Part shown: piece after piece, positions 5,778 to 9,632 of the stretch | Numbering within the stretch: position 1 is the first letter of the stretch | How the letters are laid out: every line of letters starts with the position of its first letter | Origin: Bacteroidales bacterium UBA1722 | Lineage (GTDB): Bacteria; Bacteroidota; Bacteroidia; Bacteroidales; UBA932 | NCBI GenBank assembly: GCA_002317435.1 | Contig: DCIQ01000154.1 | Location: 17,147-26,778 of the forward strand | Direction: 5' to 3' | DNA length: 9,632 bases | The notes under the pieces: generated by a model | Databases searched by the model: none | Told to the model about the DNA's origin: nothing | What the model saw: only the letters and a program-made list of their open reading frames with translations | Translations under genes and position numbers: made by a program

Positions 5778-5851
5778 TCCTTCCCGCAGGCCCTCAGGAG
5801 GACTGCTGCGACCGCTGAAACGAAAGTCCTCCGGCTGACCTGCGGGGAGGA
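5778..5851. repeat. Large imperfect inverted repeat (hairpin) near the island edge
   Basis: The left arm 5778-5804 and the right arm 5825-5851 are reverse complements at 22 of 27 positions, around a 20-base loop. The core is CCCGCAGG on the left and CCTGCGGG on the right, plus GGAGGACT on the left and AGTCCTCC on the right. It overlaps repeat copy B. No T run follows on either strand. It may be a complete unit of an extragenic repeat family, or a bidirectional mRNA-end structure protecting the DUF4932 transcript, whose 3' end is 40 bases away. Confidence 0.65.
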
Positions 5852-5875
5852 CCGCCCGCCATATCAATCATTTTG
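5821..5875. repeat. Extragenic repeat, copy B (right edge of TA island)
   Basis: Positions 5833-5875 match copy A (2594-2636) at 36 of 43 bases. Positions 5821-5834 (CGAAAGTCCTCCGG) match 3357-3370 exactly. It is the longest copy in the window and the one with both sub-parts, so the other two may be derived or partial. It ends 15 bases before the stop codon of the DUF4932 gene. Confidence 0.75.
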
Positions 5876-5890
5876 CGGATAGTTTGTTCC

Positions 5891-6895
5891 TCAGTCGAAC
5901 AGTCTGTAGATGTCCCCCCGGTAGCTGTCGATGTCTTTCGGCATCCAGACCATGCCGTAGAATTCTCCCTGCTGGTTTATCTCGTTCTGTATGACATCCT
6001 CCGGATAGCCGTGGTCTATCATATAGCGGATGGTGGCCCCGCGGACGAAAGTTTCTTCTATGACTTCCTGCCAGGTGCCGTAACCCATGCTGTGGAGTTT
6101 CTCCAGATTTTCGGCCAGATATTTCTCCCCTATCGGCTTCATCGACTCGTCCGCCTTTATGAACGAGTGGCAGAACTCATGCACCAGAGTCCCCACCAGT
6201 ACCGTAACATTCCGGTCATAGCAGGGATAATTATTCTCATCGGCGGCATACAGCATCACCGCGATATGTTCATCCGGCTCCCCTTTCGGAGAACGCTGGA
6301 TGCCGAAATTACCGAGCCCGTCGTTCAGCCCCAGAATCACGCTGAACTTCTCACAGCTCCCCACTCCGAAGAAACTATAGAACCATTCCAGATCGAATTC
6401 CGACATTACATATTTTTCAAAACTCTCCGTCGCCATAGAGTACACCTCCCGGTGAGCCTCGAAAAATTCATGAAACCCAGTCACCTTATAGAAGTCTGAG
6501 AGCAGAGGCAGGAATTCCTTCAATGCTTTCCGGCTCCAGCGGGATGATGCGGCCCGCGGACCGACAGTCCTGAACCTGCCGTTCTTCATCCCGACATTCA
6601 CACCCAGCAGAGGAATGGCATTATACGATATCATATACTGCGAAAACATCCGCGGCATTATCGCTATACAGGGATGCTCCCTGTACGGACCGAACCACTC
6701 TTCGATATCCTTCTGATATGCAGGTGCATAGTTCTGAACATATATGGAGTTGCCGCCCAGACGGGCGACAATCTCCATCAGTTCCACATATTCATTTACC
6801 GTGACGGGAATCTTCCCGCCCGTCTCACCGTTCCCGGCGGAAAGAGCCGGCACAGGAGACAGAAGCAGCAGCAGATATCCTACGAATTTCTTCAT
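5891..6895 (-). CDS. DUF4932-like secreted putative zinc metallopeptidase
   Basis: A 334-residue protein. The N-terminus MKKFVGYLLLLLSPVPALSA is a signal peptide with likely cleavage before GNGETG. Residues 31-70 (VTVNEYVELMEIVARLGGN and the EEWFGPYREHP segment) match the beginning of DUF4932 proteins as I recall them. The centre holds the zinc-protease motif H239-E-F-C-H243 in VGTLVHEFCHSFI, with a possible third ligand among E277, E280 and E281 in EVIEETFVR. The protein should act in the periplasm or outside the cell; its substrate is unknown and the family is not characterised. Its ATG lies one base after the GH3 stop, so it is almost certainly the second gene of that operon. That pairing is odd, because no peptidase is needed to cut xylan. 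It appears full-length, with a natural stop next to the repeat region. Confidence 0.75.
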   Translation of the reverse strand: MKKFVGYLLLLLSPVPALSAGNGETGGKIPVTVNEYVELMEIVARLGGNSIYVQNYAPAYQKDIEEWFGPYREHPCIAIMPRMFSQYMISYNAIPLLGVNVGMKNGRFRTVGPRAASSRWSRKALKEFLPLLSDFYKVTGFHEFFEAHREVYSMATESFEKYVMSEFDLEWFYSFFGVGSCEKFSVILGLNDGLGNFGIQRSPKGEPDEHIAVMLYAADENNYPCYDRNVTVLVGTLVHEFCHSFIKADESMKPIGEKYLAENLEKLHSMGYGTWQEVIEETFVRGATIRYMIDHGYPEDVIQNEINQQGEFYGMVWMPKDIDSYRGDIYRLFD

Positions 6896-6896
6896 C

Positions 6897-9527
6897 CTAT
6901 TCTACACATTCGAACTCAAACGATTTCAAATCCTCCTCCCGGGACGAAGAGCCATAGAGTATCTGATATTTTCCCGGCTTGAATGCAAGTCCGTCCACGG
7001 CCGCGTCATAATACTCGAAGGCAGAGCCGTCCAGAGTGATTCTGGCCTTGGCCGATCCACCGGCGGGGATAGAGAGTTTCCTGAAACCCTGCAGCGACTT
7101 TATGGGAGCGTCGGGAACATCGAGACGCTTCACATACACCTGTACGGTCTCCATCCCGTCGCGGTCGCCCACATTGCCGACAGGCACGGTAACGGTAACT
7201 TTACCGTCCTTTTTCATCGAGTTCTTCGAAATCTTCCCCTCACCGTATTCGAAGGACGTATAGGAGAGTCCATAGCCGAAGGCGTACATCGGGGTACCGC
7301 GGAAATACTTGTATGTCCTCCCCTCCATGCTGTAGTCCAGGAAGTACGGGAGATCGTCATTCGAAGCATAGAAGGTGACGGGCAGTTTCCCGGAAGGATT
7401 GAAATCTCCGAAAATGACATCTGCCAGAGCCCTGGCACCACCTTGACCGGGATACCACGCCTGGAGGAGAGCATCCATCTCACTGTCCACGCTGGCGAAA
7501 GCGATGGCGGAACCCGAGCAGTTTACGAACACCACCGGTTTGCCTGTAGAACGCATGGCACGGAGCAGACGCTGCTGGACACCGGAAAGTTCGATGGTCT
7601 CCTTGTCCCCGCCTTCACCTTCCAGCTGGGCGGAGATACCTCCTATCACGATGATGGCATCGGCATCAGCGGCCATCTCCTTCTCCGCGGCGAAATCGGC
7701 ATAAATCCTCTCGCAGAACTGTGCGTTGAACATGGCGAACGGCCCGGCACCGCGGCGGTATTCTATCTCCAGATCGTAAGTTTCACCCTCCTTCACGGGG
7801 AAATTCTTGTATTCGGGGACACGGTTGCGTCCGAAGAACATTCTCCTGCCGAAATCGGGTTTGGCATTTTCGACCACCTTCCCGTTTATCTTCATCACAT
7901 ACCCGTTATCGGAGACCACGTTATATTTCATATCTCCGGTGAATCCGGCCACATACCTGCCGGAGACCTTCAGGGAGACACTGTCAGTCTTTACGCCTTC
8001 GGCAAATCCGTATGCGCCGAAAGTACTGAAACGGAGGGCGGAAGTATAGGATCCGGTGACGGCAGGTTCCCCTTCCAGAGCATTATTGTTATAGAATTCC
8101 ACTTTCAGGCCGTTCCCGTCATTGAAATCGGAGATATGGTCGATGGTGTTGTACTCATCCACCAGCTCACACCCTTTCGAATAGACCACTTCCGTCTGCG
8201 GAACGGCATTCCTGATACCTTCCAGAAGAGAATGCTTGTGTGCTTCGGTCGGAGTGCCGCCGTAATTTCCGTTCAGCAGCTCCACGTCATCGGCGTTCGG
8301 TCCCACCACCAAAATCTTCTTGAGGTCCTTCTTCAGGGGGAGAACGCCTCCCTCATTCTTCAGCAGAACCATGGATTCGCGGGCTGCCTGAACCGCCAGC
8401 GCATCGTGTTCTTCGCTGCTGATTAGCTCTTCTCCCAAATCAGCCCATGGGGACATCTCTGCAGGGTCGAACATACCGAGTTCGAAACGGCCCTTCAGTG
8501 TGTAGCGAAGATGTCTGTCCAGTTCTTCTTCTGATATCTTTCCCTCTTTCAGCCCTTCCACCAGAGACATCATCGACTTCCCGCATTCGAGGTCCGTACC
8601 GGCGAGAACTGCATCCACGGAAGCCGAGAGGGCATCCGGATGTGTCTCGTGCTGCCCCTTGGTATAGAAATTATTGATGGCGTCGCAGTCGGTGAGGATT
8701 ATGGCATCATAGTTCCATTTGTTCCTGAGAATGTCCGTCAGAAGGCGGTCGCTGCTGCAGCAGGGCTTTCCTTCGTATCTCTGGTATGCGCACATTACCT
8801 CCTGCACGTCTCCTTCCACCACCAGTTTTTTGAAAGCAGGAAGATAAGTCTCCCAGAGGTCCTTCATCGAGACAGAAACGTCCATACTGTGACGGAGCGG
8901 TTCCGGGCCGCTGTGGACAGCGTAATGTTTCGCACAGGCGTGGGTCTTGAAATATTTCCTGTCGTTACCCTGCATTCCTTTCACAGTCTCCAGACCGAGC
9001 ACTCCGGTCAGATAGGGGTCCTCACCGCAAGTCTCCTGTCCCCTCCCCCATCTCGGATCGCGGAATATGTTCACGTTCGGACACCAGAACGTGAGTTCCG
9101 GATTACCGGGATAATACGTAACCCCCATAGGTATATTGAAGATATTGTGGTCGGACCTGTTCCAGTTCGCACGGGCCTCGTCGGAGACCGTGGAGAACAC
9201 TTCGTACACCTGCTCCGGATTGAAGGCCGCCGCCATCCCGATAGGCTGCGGATAGACGGTATAACCGTCCTGGCGCACGCCGTGGCAAGCTTCGCTCCAC
9301 CAGTTGTAGGACGGAATCCCCAGCCTGTCCACCGAGACGGATTTGTTCATCATCAGTCCCACCTTCTCTTCGGGAGTCAGCAGGGAGAGAAGATTCTCCA
9401 CCCTCTCTTCCACCGGCAGGGACGGGTTCTGGAAAGGATACTCATAAGTTTTCTTTTCGCTGCACGAGAACAGCAGAAATGCCGATATGCCCAAAACGGC
9501 CGATAGTCTGAAAACGGTTTTCATCAT
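6897..9527 (-). CDS. GH3 beta-xylosidase/beta-glucosidase lipoprotein with PA14 insert
   Basis: An 876-residue enzyme counted from the ATG at 9527; a second ATG follows at 9524, and the open frame upstream to 9596 lacks signal-peptide character. A lipoprotein signal precedes the lipobox LLFSC with Cys22, so it is membrane-anchored. The GH3 N-terminal barrel (about 34-350) includes NVNIFRDPRWGRGQET, K200-H201 in AKHYAVHSGPE and the nucleophile Asp280 in LTDCDAI. The GH3 C-terminal sandwich (about 375-450 and 614-727) is split by a PA14 domain (about 474-604), with the likely acid/base Glu in LEGEGGD (636 or 638). A fibronectin-III-like domain (about 778-862) ends it. The KHYAVHSGPE block and domain order resemble Bacteroidota xylan 1,4-beta-xylosidases, but beta-glucosidase activity cannot be excluded. 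It heads an operon with the DUF4932 gene. Confidence 0.9.
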   Translation of the reverse strand: MMKTVFRLSAVLGISAFLLFSCSEKKTYEYPFQNPSLPVEERVENLLSLLTPEEKVGLMMNKSVSVDRLGIPSYNWWSEACHGVRQDGYTVYPQPIGMAAAFNPEQVYEVFSTVSDEARANWNRSDHNIFNIPMGVTYYPGNPELTFWCPNVNIFRDPRWGRGQETCGEDPYLTGVLGLETVKGMQGNDRKYFKTHACAKHYAVHSGPEPLRHSMDVSVSMKDLWETYLPAFKKLVVEGDVQEVMCAYQRYEGKPCCSSDRLLTDILRNKWNYDAIILTDCDAINNFYTKGQHETHPDALSASVDAVLAGTDLECGKSMMSLVEGLKEGKISEEELDRHLRYTLKGRFELGMFDPAEMSPWADLGEELISSEEHDALAVQAARESMVLLKNEGGVLPLKKDLKKILVVGPNADDVELLNGNYGGTPTEAHKHSLLEGIRNAVPQTEVVYSKGCELVDEYNTIDHISDFNDGNGLKVEFYNNNALEGEPAVTGSYTSALRFSTFGAYGFAEGVKTDSVSLKVSGRYVAGFTGDMKYNVVSDNGYVMKINGKVVENAKPDFGRRMFFGRNRVPEYKNFPVKEGETYDLEIEYRRGAGPFAMFNAQFCERIYADFAAEKEMAADADAIIVIGGISAQLEGEGGDKETIELSGVQQRLLRAMRSTGKPVVFVNCSGSAIAFASVDSEMDALLQAWYPGQGGARALADVIFGDFNPSGKLPVTFYASNDDLPYFLDYSMEGRTYKYFRGTPMYAFGYGLSYTSFEYGEGKISKNSMKKDGKVTVTVPVGNVGDRDGMETVQVYVKRLDVPDAPIKSLQGFRKLSIPAGGSAKARITLDGSAFEYYDAAVDGLAFKPGKYQILYGSSSREEDLKSFEFECVE

Positions 9528-9562
9528 ATTGTTGGTCTTAGAATTTCCAGGTAAACGATGTA

Positions 9563-9596
9563 TAAAGGTAATCACGATATATGGAATAACATTCAA
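9563..9596 (-). promoter_or_regulatory. Weak candidate promoter for the GH3-DUF4932 operon
   Basis: On the minus strand TACCTTTA (plus positions 9563-9570) is one base off TAnnTTTG and lies about 35 bases before the ATG. A TTG at 9594-9596 could be the -33 box, but the spacing of 23 bases is long. Beyond it, to the window end, only a short palindrome (TATTAT-TGC-ATAATA, 9598-9612) stands out. Confidence 0.25.
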
Positions 9597-9632
9597 GTAT
9601 TATTGCATAATATCTAATTTTCAGAACATAAT

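Larger units (their letters stand above)
5552..5890. other. 339-nt intergenic region without a credible gene
   Basis: Lies between the antitoxin start and the stop of the DUF4932 gene. It holds, in order, the TA promoter/operator (5574-5623), a 19-nt palindrome (5681-5699), a large imperfect hairpin (5778-5851) and repeat copy B (5821-5875). Short open frames on both strands (5646-5867 minus, 5679-5882 plus) have no recognisable protein character and run through the hairpin. The left half is A+T-rich, the right half G+C-rich. Confidence 0.6.

Noticed and set aside
5646..5867. Small minus-strand open frame in the intergenic region
   Set aside because: It runs through the large hairpin and repeat copy B, so the coding look is chance; no motif seen.
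6744..8426. Long plus-strand open frame (560 codons) opposite the GH3 and DUF4932 genes
   Set aside because: It lies antisense to two well-supported genes, has no recognisable domain, and is explained by C/G-ending codons on the other strand.
8640..9506. Plus-strand open frame of 288 codons opposite the GH3 N-terminal half
   Set aside because: Antisense shadow of the conserved GH3 barrel, rich in His, Val and Arg without domain character.
9598..9612. Short palindrome at the window end
   Set aside because: Six A/T-only base pairs per arm; too likely by chance and the context is cut off.
1..9632. CRISPR array, tRNA, rRNA or insertion sequence
   Set aside because: No regularly spaced repeats, no cloverleaf or rRNA core, and no transposase or integrase motifs were seen on either strand.

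Overview
The window looks like a chromosomal piece of a Bacteroidota (Bacteroidales-type, gut- or rumen-like) genome. Three candidate promoters carry the TAnnTTTG -7 box of this phylum. The genes are typical of it: a fused CE6-CE1 carbohydrate esterase, a DUF2490 barrel, a PA14-containing GH3 lipoprotein and a DUF4932 secreted protein. No rRNA, tRNA, CRISPR array or transposase gene was found.

Layout. (1) 2-2533, plus strand: the 3' part of a fused acetyl/feruloyl-type esterase (its start lies before the window), then a small outer-membrane-barrel protein with its own promoter. (2) About 2590-5880: an accessory island made only of toxin-antitoxin (TA) modules. These are higB-higA (plus, toxin first), a tripartite hipB-hipS-hipT kinase module (plus, overlapping genes), and convergent to them a RHH antitoxin/RelE-ParE toxin pair (minus). 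(3) 5891-9527, minus strand: a two-gene unit in which a GH3 beta-xylosidase/beta-glucosidase lipoprotein gene is followed, one base after its stop, by a DUF4932 secreted protein with an HEXXH zinc-protease motif.

How the parts fit. The outer genes fit breakdown of plant hemicellulose. The esterase would remove acetyl and feruloyl groups, and the GH3 enzyme would remove terminal xylose or glucose residues. No SusC/SusD pair is inside the window. The TA island is bounded by two copies of a 43-nt repeat (2594-2636 and 5833-5875, 36 of 43 positions identical). A 14-nt exact piece of the same repeat family lies between the first two TA modules (3357-3370). This suggests that the TA block accreted or moved in association with an extragenic repeat family.

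The most interesting items are the repeat-bounded TA island; the HipBST-type kinase module, with a possible zinc-binding CxxC/HxxC N-terminus on the kinase and a conserved-looking Trp in HipS; the nested inverted repeats and near-leaderless start of higB; and the coupled GH3/metalloprotease pair. The 339-nt gap 5552-5890 holds the minus-strand TA promoter/operator, a 19-nt palindrome and a large imperfect hairpin, but no credible gene.
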